Below are positions 1 through 7,726 of a stretch of DNA of 32,412 nucleotides, piece after piece. Below the pieces are notes generated by a model. It saw nothing but the letters and a program-made list of their open reading frames with translations. It was not told the origin of the DNA and searched no databases. Location of the stretch: the NCBI GenBank assembly GCA_017513795.1, contig JAFXEJ010000089.1:1-32412 (forward strand). The letters are read 5' to 3'. Source of the stretch: Ruminococcus sp. Its GTDB lineage: Bacteria; Bacillota; Clostridia; Oscillospirales; Ruminococcaceae. Made by a program: the position numbers and the translations under genes. Each line of letters starts with the position of its first letter. Positions within the stretch are counted from its first letter, which is position 1.

Positions 1-146
1 CCCTACCGTGTAGGGAGATGTCCGAAGGACAGAGGGTACGGGCACCCGTTAGGTGCGCCGTCCCCTACAGATGGCTATTTTACGTATTATGAATGTAGGG
101 GCGAACTGCGTTCGCCCGCAAAAAACGATGTTTATCGATAATCTCA
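1..146. repeat. GTAGGGG-type palindromic repeat, left end outside the window
   Basis: This stretch has no gene. It holds GC-rich palindromic blocks bounded by CCCCTAC (62-68) and TGTAGGGGCGAAC (about 101-113), then CGCCCGCAA and an AT-rich tail ending in AATCTCA just before a terminator hairpin. The order of blocks matches the repeat at about 19518-19680: CCCCTAC, then GGCT, TGTAGG, CGCCCGCAA, ATGTTT and AATCTCA. I infer one dispersed repeat family. The left boundary cannot be seen. Confidence 0.65.
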
Positions 147-181
147 AATCCCGAAGCATTGCGGTGCTTCGGGATTTTTTG
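146..181 (+). terminator. Strong intrinsic terminator hairpin
   Basis: A perfect 13-bp stem (146-158 with 165-177) closes a 6-nt loop. The right arm runs into a T tract (175-180), so it works best for plus-strand transcription entering from the left of the window. In the minus direction, as a stop for the lipoprotein gene, it has only a short T run and would be weaker. Confidence 0.85.
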
Positions 182-188
182 TTGATTT

Positions 189-908
189 TTACTTTTTAAC
201 CGGTATTGACTGACCGTTTTCATCATAGAAAACAATGTTGTCAAGGTAAATATTTGATTCGTTCTCAGAACCCCAGCGCATTACAAGGAAATTCGCATCA
301 TCCATGTCCTCAGCCCAGCATACGCCGCTTTCGGCAAGCAGGAACTTGAACTGTGCATGAACAGCTCCGGAGCGTTCAAAGTTGTACTCGCCGCCCTGAA
401 ATTCAGCGAAATCATACCATGTGCCTTCGCCGTCAGAGCCTTCCTTTGCGGTAACAGTACCGCCGCCGGCACAGACAGTTCCGGGAACCTTTACCATATC
501 GCCGTCCTGATTTTTGTAGTTTTCCGATACAGCGTCGGCGTACAGGTCAAATTCAATTGAGCGCACCTTCGGAAGATCTTCCGGTGCAAGGAGCGCAGCG
601 GCATTTACACTGAGCTTCTGTACCTTTCCTTCAAGAGGAACAGTAAGATCATCAGTGAACATAACCATTTTGTTGCCTTCGATTTCCGTTAAGGAAAGAG
701 TTCCGGCTGCTGACTGCTTGTCGTCGTTTATAACGCTGACAAAGGAAATATCGTCATTGTCGAATGTGATTGCGTTGGGATCGCCGCACTCAACCGGAGA
801 GGGCGGAGAGGGCTTTTTTTCTTTTTCGGAATCTTTTCCCTTTCCGCATGAACCGAAGCACATTACAATGCCGGCTGCCGAAAGGATCGCTGTTATTTTC
901 TTTATCAT
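189..908 (-). CDS. Putative lipoprotein with a possible beta-sandwich domain
   Basis: A 239-residue secreted protein. Residues 1-21 form a classic lipoprotein signal: MIKK, a hydrophobic stretch, and a lipobox FGSC with the lipidated Cys at position 21. A charged Lys/Glu/Ser/Pro linker follows (about 22-40). The rest is acidic and rich in short alternating segments, ending with YLDNIVFYDENG, which resembles the last strands of jelly-roll carbohydrate-binding modules. That similarity is only an impression and I recognise no named family. An AAAGGAG ribosome binding site precedes the ATG. It lies downstream of mfd on the same strand, but a promoter of its own is visible between them (961-989). 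It is probably an extracytoplasmic binding or surface protein. Confidence 0.85.
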   Translation of the reverse strand: MIKKITAILSAAGIVMCFGSCGKGKDSEKEKKPSPPSPVECGDPNAITFDNDDISFVSVINDDKQSAAGTLSLTEIEGNKMVMFTDDLTVPLEGKVQKLSVNAAALLAPEDLPKVRSIEFDLYADAVSENYKNQDGDMVKVPGTVCAGGGTVTAKEGSDGEGTWYDFAEFQGGEYNFERSGAVHAQFKFLLAESGVCWAEDMDDANFLVMRWGSENESNIYLDNIVFYDENGQSIPVKK

Positions 909-960
909 CTGTAATCTCCTTTAATAGGTATAGGTTTAGTTTCGTTGTTGTTTCAAGAAC

Positions 961-989
961 ATTTTACCATAAAAAGATATTAAAGTAAA
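961..989 (-). promoter_or_regulatory. Putative sigma-A promoter for the lipoprotein gene
   Basis: Read on the minus strand: TTTACT (984-989), a 17-nt spacer, then TAAAAT (961-966) preceded by TGG, an extended -10. It lies about 50 nt upstream of the lipoprotein start. No clear terminator follows mfd, so some read-through from mfd is also possible. Confidence 0.55.
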
Positions 990-1007
990 TACAAAAATGT
1001 AAAAAAA

Positions 1008-4000
1008 TCATGAATTGCGGTTTTTGAAAAAGATTTCTACAGTTTCACGCATCATATCAAACGGACGGGTTTTCGGAGAAATTTTTACAGAAACGTATGA
1101 TTTGCCCATGCCGTTGAATGTGATCCTGCCCTTGTATGCGGCAGAAAGTGCGGCTATCTGTTCTGTTGAAACGTAGTTCGTGTAGAAGTACATAGCGCCG
1201 TTTTTCTGCGATATTTCGGTAATTCCGAGATGAGCCGCCTTGTTTCTCAGGAGAGAAACGTCAATAAGTCCGACAACTGATTTCGGGGGATCGCCGTAGC
1301 GGTCTATAAGCTCGTCGATAAGATCGCTCTTGTCTGCGTCCTCGGTGACGGTCATGATCTTGCGGTAAACGTCTATACGCTGATTAAGGCTTGAAATGTA
1401 CTTTTCCGGTATATGTGCGTCTATCTGGATATCCACAAGACACTCCGGAATCTTCTCCGGCTGTTCGCCCTTTTCCTCGGAAATAGCTTCTGACAGCAGA
1501 CGCAGATACATATCATAACCGACAGCCTCCATGTGACCATGCTGTTTTCCGCCGAGAATACTTCCGGCACCTCGTATTTCAAGGTCACGCAGAGCAATGC
1601 GGAAACCGCTTCCGAACTGCGTGAATTCTCTCATTGCGCTCAGACGCTTTGAAGCGATTTCAGTGAGAACCTTGTCACGCTTGTAGGTGAAATATGCATA
1701 TCCACGGCGGTTTGAACGTCCTACACGGCCACGGAGCTGATAAAGCTGAGAAAGTCCGAAGCGGTCAGAATCCTCGATAATAAGCGTATTTACGTTGGGA
1801 ACGTCAACGCCTGTCTCGATGATAGTCGTGCAGATAAGGATGTCGATTTCGTGTTCTACGAGCTGTTCCCAGATATCTGACATTTCGTCCTCGTTCATTT
1901 TTCCATGTGCAACAGCGATTCTTGCTTCGGGGAGATATTCCTGAAGCCTTGCGGCGCATCCCTGAATAGTCTCGACACGGTTGTGGATATAGTATACCTG
2001 ACCTCCACGGCGGAATTCACGCACGATAGCCTGAATCAGAGTGCCGATATTGTATTCGATGACGTAAGTCTGAACGGGATATCTGTCCTGAGGAGGTTCC
2101 TCGATAACGGACATATCCCTGATACCGCTCATAGCCATATTGAGGGTACGGGGGATAGGCGTTGCGGAAAGCATAAGCACGTCAACCTCAGTGAAAGCCT
2201 CCTTGAAGCGTTCCTTGTGGGCAACGCCGAAACGCTGTTCTTCGTCGATTATCGCAAGTCCGAGATCCTTGAATACTACGCTTTTCTGGATTATCTTGTG
2301 AGTTCCGATAAGGATGTCGATTCTTCCCTGTTTCAGCTTTTTGATTATCTCGTCCTGCTGTTTGGGACTTCTGTATCGTGAAAGAAGCTCTATATTTACG
2401 GGAAAATGCTCAAATCTGCGCAGAGCCGTCTGATAATGCTGATATGCAAGAACCGTTGTCGGCGCAAGAATAGCGCACTGTTTTCCTGAAAGAACGCATT
2501 TCATTGCGGCACGGAGAGCAACTTCTGTTTTTCCGAATCCCACATCTCCGCAGAGAAGTCTTTCCATAGGACGTGCACGTTCCATATCCGCCTTTATTTC
2601 TGCGATTGACTGGAGCTGATCGTCTGTTTCTGCGTAAGGGAAGCGATCCTCGAAATCACGCTGTATTTCGTCGTCGGGATAAAAGGCAAAGCCGGGACTT
2701 TTCTCACGTTTGGCGTAAAGAGCGATAAGCTCGTGAGCCATATCCTTTACGGCACGGCGGACGTTGTTGCGGGTTTTCTGCCATTCACCGGAGGAAAGCT
2801 TGTTGAGCTTCACGCCGGAATTATCTCTCGGTCCGATGTATTTTGAGATGAGATCAAGCTGGGTTACGGGGATGTAAAGCTTATCCGTACCGGCGTACTG
2901 AATTGTGATGTAGTCCTTTGTGATGCCGTCGAAATCAAGCTTGTTTATGCCCATGAATCTACCTATTCCGTGACCGGAATGAACAACAAGATCGCCGACT
3001 GCAATATCTGAAAGACTGCGTATTTCCTCAGCCTTGTTCTTCTTTTTGCGGCGCTTGCGCTGAGCGGAATTCATCGCTCTGCCCTGAGTTATGAGGACAG
3101 ATTTGTTTTCGGGATATTCAAAACCTCCGCCGAAGCTTCCGGACATAAGACAGGTTCTTCCGGCAAGAGGAATGGTGTCTTCTCTGAGGATATCGCATGG
3201 AATGCCTTTTTCTTCAAGATCCTGCCTGATTATGGGGAGTGTTTTTTCACTTCCGGCGGCAAGAACAATGCGGTAGCCTCTTTTGTGGAAATCTGAAAGA
3301 TCGTCAATAAGCTGGGACATATCGCCGCTCCACGGAGCAGTCTGCATAGCCTCGAAGCTGACAAGACGGCGGAAATCAATGCGTTCACCGCCCTGCATGA
3401 AGCTGCTCATGTAGAAGCAGACGTGCTTTTCCGCAAGATGCTGAATTTCCGGCAGATCAATGATATATCCGTCAAGTCCACGGCATATCTGACCGTCCTC
3501 GATAAGAATCTTCATATCCTCGCTGTATCGTGAGGAAACTCCGGCGGCACTGTCCATAACAGCCGAAAAATCGCTGAAAAGTACGGAGCCGTCAATATAG
3601 TCGAAAACAGTTTTCGGTTCGCTGTAGACAAGAGGGTAGTACTTTACGCTGTGGGCAAGAGTTTCACCGGCACGAAGCCTGTTCACGTCTGCACCGAGAT
3701 GTTCACGGATAAGCTCAGCACGTTTTCCTCTTGCTTTTTTGCAGAGAGCCTCGATTTTATCTGCAAGTTCTCCGCTGTCATAGAGAACTTCTCCGGCGGG
3801 AGAAATGCTTATCTTTTCAAGAGATTCCGTGCGTCGCTGAGTGTCTGTTTCAAACTCTGATATCGTATCTATTTCATCGCCGAAAAGTTCGATTCTCACC
3901 GGCTTGTCGCACTGTACCGGAAAGATATCGAGGATAGCTCCACGGACGGAGAACTGCGATGCTCCTTCAACCTTTTCACAGCGCATATAGCCGAATCGTG

Positions 4001-4466
4001 AGAGATCAGCGCAGACCTTGGGCAGATCTATTTCCTGACCGACAGAAAATTCGGCGGCAGAAGCGATAAGCGTTTCCGGAGGGATTACCGGCTGCATAAC
4101 GGCTTCTATTGATGCGCAGAGAACTCCGCAGCTGCCGTGAACCGAGCGGTCAAGAGCCGAGATACGCATATATTCGTATTCGTGGTTGGAGGTATCTACG
4201 GGAGTGAGAACAAGCTCCTTTGAGGGGAAAAGCACAGCTCTTTCGGAGCCGGTCATCATGTTTATGTCGTCGCAGAGCTTTTTTGCTTCTGCTTCGGAGC
4301 CGGTTATCACGAGATTTACCCTGTCATCGTCAAGGGCGGCGATAAGCTGAGCCCTGTGTATATGCGAAAGACCCGTCAGTGAGACGGGTGAGATGTTTTT
4401 ATCAATTGCTTCCCGTACGCTTTTATAGCCGGAAAGTTCGCTGAACAGCTGCTTGAAAATATTCAT
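1008..4466 (-). CDS. mfd: Transcription-repair coupling factor Mfd
   Basis: A full-length (1152 aa) ATP-dependent DNA translocase. It pushes RNA polymerase off DNA lesions and recruits UvrA for nucleotide excision repair. Visible parts in order: the UvrB-like N-terminal region (about 1-350, with YMRISALDRS and RGAILDIFPV), the RNA-polymerase-interacting CarD-like domain (about 487-555, GDLVVHSGHGIGRF), the SF2 helicase core with Walker A GDVGFGKT (near 640), DEEQ (near 738) and motif VI QLRGRVGR (near 905), and the C-terminal TRCF domain. The ribosome binding site GGAG (4473-4476) lies in the 11-nt gap after pth, so the two genes are almost certainly cotranscribed. No key motif is missing. 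Confidence 0.98.
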   Translation of the reverse strand: MNIFKQLFSELSGYKSVREAIDKNISPVSLTGLSHIHRAQLIAALDDDRVNLVITGSEAEAKKLCDDINMMTGSERAVLFPSKELVLTPVDTSNHEYEYMRISALDRSVHGSCGVLCASIEAVMQPVIPPETLIASAAEFSVGQEIDLPKVCADLSRFGYMRCEKVEGASQFSVRGAILDIFPVQCDKPVRIELFGDEIDTISEFETDTQRRTESLEKISISPAGEVLYDSGELADKIEALCKKARGKRAELIREHLGADVNRLRAGETLAHSVKYYPLVYSEPKTVFDYIDGSVLFSDFSAVMDSAAGVSSRYSEDMKILIEDGQICRGLDGYIIDLPEIQHLAEKHVCFYMSSFMQGGERIDFRRLVSFEAMQTAPWSGDMSQLIDDLSDFHKRGYRIVLAAGSEKTLPIIRQDLEEKGIPCDILREDTIPLAGRTCLMSGSFGGGFEYPENKSVLITQGRAMNSAQRKRRKKKNKAEEIRSLSDIAVGDLVVHSGHGIGRFMGINKLDFDGITKDYITIQYAGTDKLYIPVTQLDLISKYIGPRDNSGVKLNKLSSGEWQKTRNNVRRAVKDMAHELIALYAKREKSPGFAFYPDDEIQRDFEDRFPYAETDDQLQSIAEIKADMERARPMERLLCGDVGFGKTEVALRAAMKCVLSGKQCAILAPTTVLAYQHYQTALRRFEHFPVNIELLSRYRSPKQQDEIIKKLKQGRIDILIGTHKIIQKSVVFKDLGLAIIDEEQRFGVAHKERFKEAFTEVDVLMLSATPIPRTLNMAMSGIRDMSVIEEPPQDRYPVQTYVIEYNIGTLIQAIVREFRRGGQVYYIHNRVETIQGCAARLQEYLPEARIAVAHGKMNEDEMSDIWEQLVEHEIDILICTTIIETGVDVPNVNTLIIEDSDRFGLSQLYQLRGRVGRSNRRGYAYFTYKRDKVLTEIASKRLSAMREFTQFGSGFRIALRDLEIRGAGSILGGKQHGHMEAVGYDMYLRLLSEAISEEKGEQPEKIPECLVDIQIDAHIPEKYISSLNQRIDVYRKIMTVTEDADKSDLIDELIDRYGDPPKSVVGLIDVSLLRNKAAHLGITEISQKNGAMYFYTNYVSTEQIAALSAAYKGRITFNGMGKSYVSVKISPKTRPFDMMRETVEIFFKNRNS

Positions 4467-4477
4467 TTCCTACTCCA

Positions 4478-5104
4478 TTATGAATTGAATTTGTTCATAG
4501 CCTCGTCTGTTTTTCCCTGAACCATGAGTTCTATGCACTGGCAGGCGTTTTCGGCGGATTTTTCCATTTCTGCCATGTCATCCTTGCCGAATTTTCCAAG
4601 AACCCATTTTGCAAGATCGTAGTCAGGATGCGGTTTTTTGCCTACTCCCACCTTGATGCGCTGGAAATCATCACTGCCGGTAAGCTCGCAGATGCTTCTG
4701 AGACCGTTGTGACCGCCGTGACTTCCCTTTCTGCGTATACGGAGCTTTCCGGGTGCAAGAGAAATATCATCGCATACAACGATTATCTGCGAAATATCAA
4801 GCTTGTAGAATTCCATTGCCTGAACGATGCTTTCGCCGCTGTTGTTCATGTAAGTTGTCGGCTTGAGAAGCAGACAGCGTTTTCCGCCGATAACAGCTTC
4901 GGCGGTTTTTCCCTTGAATTTCAGGCGGTTGATATTTGCACCGTTTTTTTCTGCAAGCTTGTCAAGAACCGCAAAGCCTGCGTTGTGGCGGGTGTTGTCG
5001 TATTCCATTCCGGGATTGCCAAGACCGGCTACTATAAATTCTATTTTACCTCCTGCAGCGGGAGAATTCTGTGAAATTCTGTCGAAGATATCAAAAATAC
5101 TCAT
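4478..5104 (-). CDS. pth: Peptidyl-tRNA hydrolase
   Basis: Releases tRNA from peptidyl-tRNA that drops off ribosomes, recycling tRNA. Family residues are clear: GLGNPG with Asn30, TRHNAGF with the catalytic His40, MNNSGES, CDDISLAPGKLRIR and GGHNGLRSI. The protein is 208 aa, longer than the roughly 190-aa norm, because of an N-terminal tail of about 20 residues (the E. coli catalytic His is number 20). That tail is probably real: TCCTCC at 5111-5116 gives a strong GGAGGA site 6 nt from the ATG. It is the first gene of a pth-mfd operon, an arrangement common in Firmicutes, and is transcribed from 5134-5162, divergently from rimP. Confidence 0.97.
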   Translation of the reverse strand: MSIFDIFDRISQNSPAAGGKIEFIVAGLGNPGMEYDNTRHNAGFAVLDKLAEKNGANINRLKFKGKTAEAVIGGKRCLLLKPTTYMNNSGESIVQAMEFYKLDISQIIVVCDDISLAPGKLRIRRKGSHGGHNGLRSICELTGSDDFQRIKVGVGKKPHPDYDLAKWVLGKFGKDDMAEMEKSAENACQCIELMVQGKTDEAMNKFNS

Positions 5105-5133
5105 ACTTATTCCTCCTATGTTACTACTTTAAG

Positions 5134-5162
5134 ATTATATCACAAATCCGGAGCGATTTCAA
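5134..5162 (-). promoter_or_regulatory. Putative sigma-A promoter for pth-mfd
   Basis: On the minus strand TTGAAA (5157-5162) and TATAAT (5134-5139) are separated by 17 nt, and TGA directly before the hexamer makes an extended -10. It lies about 30 nt upstream of the pth start. Confidence 0.75.
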
Positions 5163-5206
5163 GAGCCGAATTCTACATATAAATATGAATAAATTTTCAA
5201 AAACGC

Positions 5207-5235
5207 TTGATTTTTCCAGAAAAGTGTGATATAAT
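5207..5235 (+). promoter_or_regulatory. Putative sigma-A promoter for the rimP-nusA-infB operon
   Basis: TTGATT (5207-5212), a 17-nt spacer and TATAAT (5230-5235), with TGA just before the -10 as an extended element. This is the only clear promoter for the operon that starts with rimP. It diverges from the pth promoter about 45 nt away. Confidence 0.75.
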
Positions 5236-5259
5236 ACATAAAGATGATACTACTCAGCA

Positions 5260-5283
5260 AAAGACCGGAACCTTCCGGTCTTT
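5260..5283 (+). promoter_or_regulatory. Perfect hairpin in the rimP-nusA leader
   Basis: AAAGACCGGAA (5260-5270) is followed by its exact reverse complement (5273-5283), giving a 10-11-bp stem. It lies between the promoter and the rimP ribosome binding site. The tail TTTCGTTTATAT is only moderately U-rich, so it could be a weak attenuator or a stabilising 5'-UTR hairpin. NusA is known to control its own operon through leader terminators in some bacteria. Whether that applies here is inference. Confidence 0.5.
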
Positions 5284-5316
5284 CGTTTATATATGGAAAG
5301 GAGATATTCTGAGCCT

Positions 5317-5793
5317 ATGAAATTCAAGAAATTCGGCGGCACTGAGCAGAAGGTGTATGATCTCATCAAACCCATAACAGATGAGCTCGGCTATTACCTC
5401 TGGGATGTCTGCTACGAAAAGGAAGGCGCATTGTGGTATCTGCGCATCTTCATCGATCAGGACGAAGGAATCTCGATCGAGGACTGCGAAAGAGCAACAG
5501 CTCCGATAAACAAGATTCTCGATGAGACAGATCCTATTTCACAGAGCTATATGCTTGAAGTCGGATCGGCAGGACTTGAACGTGAACTCGTTAAGGAAGA
5601 ACACTTTGAGGTCTGCAGGGGCGATGTTGTAAGAATACGCTTTATCAGGGGCGAGGACGGAGAAAAAGAAATCAACGCCGTGCTCGTGGACGCTGACAAA
5701 GAGGGCGTTACCGTTGAAATGGAAAACGGTGACGAGAAAAAATATCCCCTCAATGATATCGCTTTTGTAAAGCTTTATATGGAATTTGAATAA
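5317..5793 (+). CDS. rimP: Ribosome maturation factor RimP
   Basis: Needed for 30S subunit assembly. The protein is 158 aa, near the usual size. Diagnostic segments are YLWDVCYEKEGALWYLRIFID, with the following acidic stretch and DCERA, and VGSAGLERELVKEEHF. The second, Sm-like domain follows (about 90-158). The start is set at 5317, not the upstream in-frame ATG at 5293, because AAAGGAGA (5297-5304) is the ribosome binding site for 5317 and would lie inside the longer reading frame. It is the first gene of the operon and is followed by nusA after about 29 nt. Confidence 0.95.
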   Translation: MKFKKFGGTEQKVYDLIKPITDELGYYLWDVCYEKEGALWYLRIFIDQDEGISIEDCERATAPINKILDETDPISQSYMLEVGSAGLERELVKEEHFEVCRGDVVRIRFIRGEDGEKEINAVLVDADKEGVTVEMENGDEKKYPLNDIAFVKLYMEFE

Positions 5794-5822
5794 TAATATA
5801 TATACTGGAGGAATTGACAGAA

Positions 5823-7058
5823 ATGAACAAGAATACCGACTTTTTCAAGGCACTTGAATCCCTTGGAGAGGAAAACAGCGTTGAGACAGAACTTCTTATC
5901 GAAAAGGTAAAGTCTGCAATGCTCAAGGCAGCAAGAAAGGCTTATCCCCACAGCGAAGAAAATATCAGAGTGGAGATCGATCCTGTAACAAAGAAGTTTG
6001 AGATGTACATCGTTCAGGAGGTAATCGACGATTATCCTATCGACGAAAACGAGGTAAACATCGACGTTGCAAAGACTATTGATCCCAACGCTTATGTCGG
6101 CGGAACTATCCTTAAAGAAATAGATATCTCAAAGCTCGGAAGAATGGCTGCACTTTCAGCAAAGCAGTCCATCAAGGGCGATCTCAGAGAGATCAACCGT
6201 GAGCAGGTACTCAGCCGTTTTGAATCAAAGGAGCATGAGTGCATCACAGTCAGGGTTCTTCAGACAGATCCCGGCAGAGGAACAGTTACCGTTGATTATC
6301 AGGGAACAGAGCTCTATCTTTCCAGAAATGAGCAGATTCCCGGAGAAGTTCTTGAAGAAGGAAAATCAATAAAGGTATATATCACCGGTATCGTCGGCAA
6401 GACAAAGAAGCCTATCGTAAAGATTTCCCGTACAGACAAGTATCTTGTAAAGCGTCTTTTTGAGCTTGAAGTTCCTGAGATCTACGACGGAATCGTTGAG
6501 GTAAAGGCTATTTCCCGTGAAGCCGGTTCAAGAACAAAGATCGCTGTATGGTCAAATGATCCCAACGTTGACGCAGTAGGCGCTTGTATCGGTGCAAAGC
6601 GTTCAAGAATTACAGCTGTTGTAAACGAACTCAACGGCGAAAAGATCGACATCATTCCGTGGAGCAAGGTTACTGAGGAATTCATTGCAAAGGCACTTGC
6701 GCCGGCAGAGGTTCTCAAGACTGTTGTTACATCCGCTGAGGAAAAGACATGTACAGTTATAGTTCCGAACAATCAGCTTTCACTTGCTATCGGAAACAAG
6801 GGACAGAATGCAAAGCTTGCAGCAAAGCTTACAGGATTCAAGATCGACATCAAGCCGAGATTTGATACTGTTACAAATCAGGAGACAGAGGAGCTTTCAC
6901 CTGATTATGTTGTTCCCGGAATGGAAGAACCCGTAAACGAGGCTCTTGAAGAATACTTTGAAATGGATGAGGCTGCTCCTGTTGAAGAAGCTCCTGCGGC
7001 TGAGGAAGCAGCAGAGAACGCAGCTGCTGATGAAGCTGCTGAAAACAGCGGGGAATAA
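5823..7058 (+). CDS. nusA: Transcription elongation/termination factor NusA
   Basis: Binds RNA polymerase and nascent RNA to modulate pausing, termination and antitermination. The protein is 411 aa. Order: an N-terminal RNA-polymerase-binding domain (1 to about 125), an S1 domain (about 134-200, GTVTVDYQGTELYLSRNEQ), then KH1 and KH2 with AIGNKGQNAKLAAKLTG (about 322-338). An Ala/Glu-rich acidic tail follows (about 350-411) in place of the acidic repeats of proteobacterial NusA. ATG at 5823 is chosen because GGAGG (5807-5811) lies 11 nt upstream. An upstream TTG at 5814 is only 2 nt from that site and is too close. Confidence 0.97.
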   Translation: MNKNTDFFKALESLGEENSVETELLIEKVKSAMLKAARKAYPHSEENIRVEIDPVTKKFEMYIVQEVIDDYPIDENEVNIDVAKTIDPNAYVGGTILKEIDISKLGRMAALSAKQSIKGDLREINREQVLSRFESKEHECITVRVLQTDPGRGTVTVDYQGTELYLSRNEQIPGEVLEEGKSIKVYITGIVGKTKKPIVKISRTDKYLVKRLFELEVPEIYDGIVEVKAISREAGSRTKIAVWSNDPNVDAVGACIGAKRSRITAVVNELNGEKIDIIPWSKVTEEFIAKALAPAEVLKTVVTSAEEKTCTVIVPNNQLSLAIGNKGQNAKLAAKLTGFKIDIKPRFDTVTNQETEELSPDYVVPGMEEPVNEALEEYFEMDEAAPVEEAPAAEEAAENAAADEAAENSGE

Positions 7059-7061
7059 TTT

Positions 7062-7340
7062 ATGAAGCCGAAAAAAATTCCCATGAGAATGTGTCTCGGC
7101 TGCGGCGAAATGAAACAGAAAAAGGAACTTATCCGTGCCGTTAAATCTCCGGAGGGCGATATCAGTCTTGATTTTACCGGAAAGAAATCAGGCAGAGGAG
7201 CATATATCTGCCGCAGTACAGAATGCTTTGAAAAGGCGAGAAAAGGCAGAAGATTTGAAAAATCATTCTCATGCAGAATAGATGAAGCCGTTTATGAGGT
7301 GATGCTTGATGAACTCGGAAAAGAACAGGAAAACAGCTGA
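7062..7340 (+). CDS. ylxR: YlxR family RNA-binding protein (DUF448)
   Basis: A 92-aa basic protein with the family pattern RMCLGCGEMKQKKELIR at the N-terminus and GRGAYIC with paired cysteines in the middle. YlxR structures suggest nucleic-acid binding, and it sits between nusA and infB in many Firmicutes, as here. It starts 3 nt after the nusA stop. Its last 32 nt overlap the next gene, suggesting translational coupling. Confidence 0.93.
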   Translation: MKPKKIPMRMCLGCGEMKQKKELIRAVKSPEGDISLDFTGKKSGRGAYICRSTECFEKARKGRRFEKSFSCRIDEAVYEVMLDELGKEQENS

Positions 7341-7620
7341 TCTGCTTACGATCTGTTTCAAGGCGGGAAAGGCAGTCAAAGGATTTGATCCGGCGATTGA
7401 GGCTCTGAAAAAAGGAATGGTATACTGTATCATTACCGCTTCTGACGCATCTGCAAAGACCGTCAAGGAAGTGGAATTCAGCTGTGACAAGTACGAAGCA
7501 GTACATCTTCCGTCGGGACTTTCAAAAGACGATATAGGACGTCTTTCGGGAAAGTCGGCAGCAGTCATAGCTGTCTGCGACAAAGGATTTGCCGACGGTT
7601 TCGCAAAGCTTCTCAGATAA
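7309..7620 (+). CDS. ylxQ: L7Ae-family ribosomal-like protein (YlxQ)
   Basis: A 103-aa member of the L7Ae/L30e/S12e/Gadd45 RNA-binding fold. It shows LLTICFKAGKAVKGFDPAIEALKKG, then a strand and ITASDASAKT, and AAVIAVCDKGFADG near the end. Members bind kink-turn RNA. The exact role in this operon is unsettled. Start 7309 is preferred over a TTG at 7306: GAGGTGA (7297-7303) gives a 5-nt spacing. The gene overlaps ylxR by 32 nt in another frame. A 106-nt gap to infB follows. Confidence 0.9.
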   Translation: MNSEKNRKTADLLTICFKAGKAVKGFDPAIEALKKGMVYCIITASDASAKTVKEVEFSCDKYEAVHLPSGLSKDDIGRLSGKSAAVIAVCDKGFADGFAKLLR

Positions 7621-7726
7621 TTGCAGAAAATGGGATATTCCAACTGCATTGACATATACAATTGAATAATGAATAACCTTGAATCCGCAGATATAAGCGG
7701 AGAAATTAATGGAGGTAATACAGCCT

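Noticed and set aside
7649-7677. A TTGACA between ylxQ and infB as an internal promoter
   Set aside because: At the 17-nt spacing the -10 would be AATAAC, which is too poor to support a call, although the 106-nt gap leaves the possibility open.
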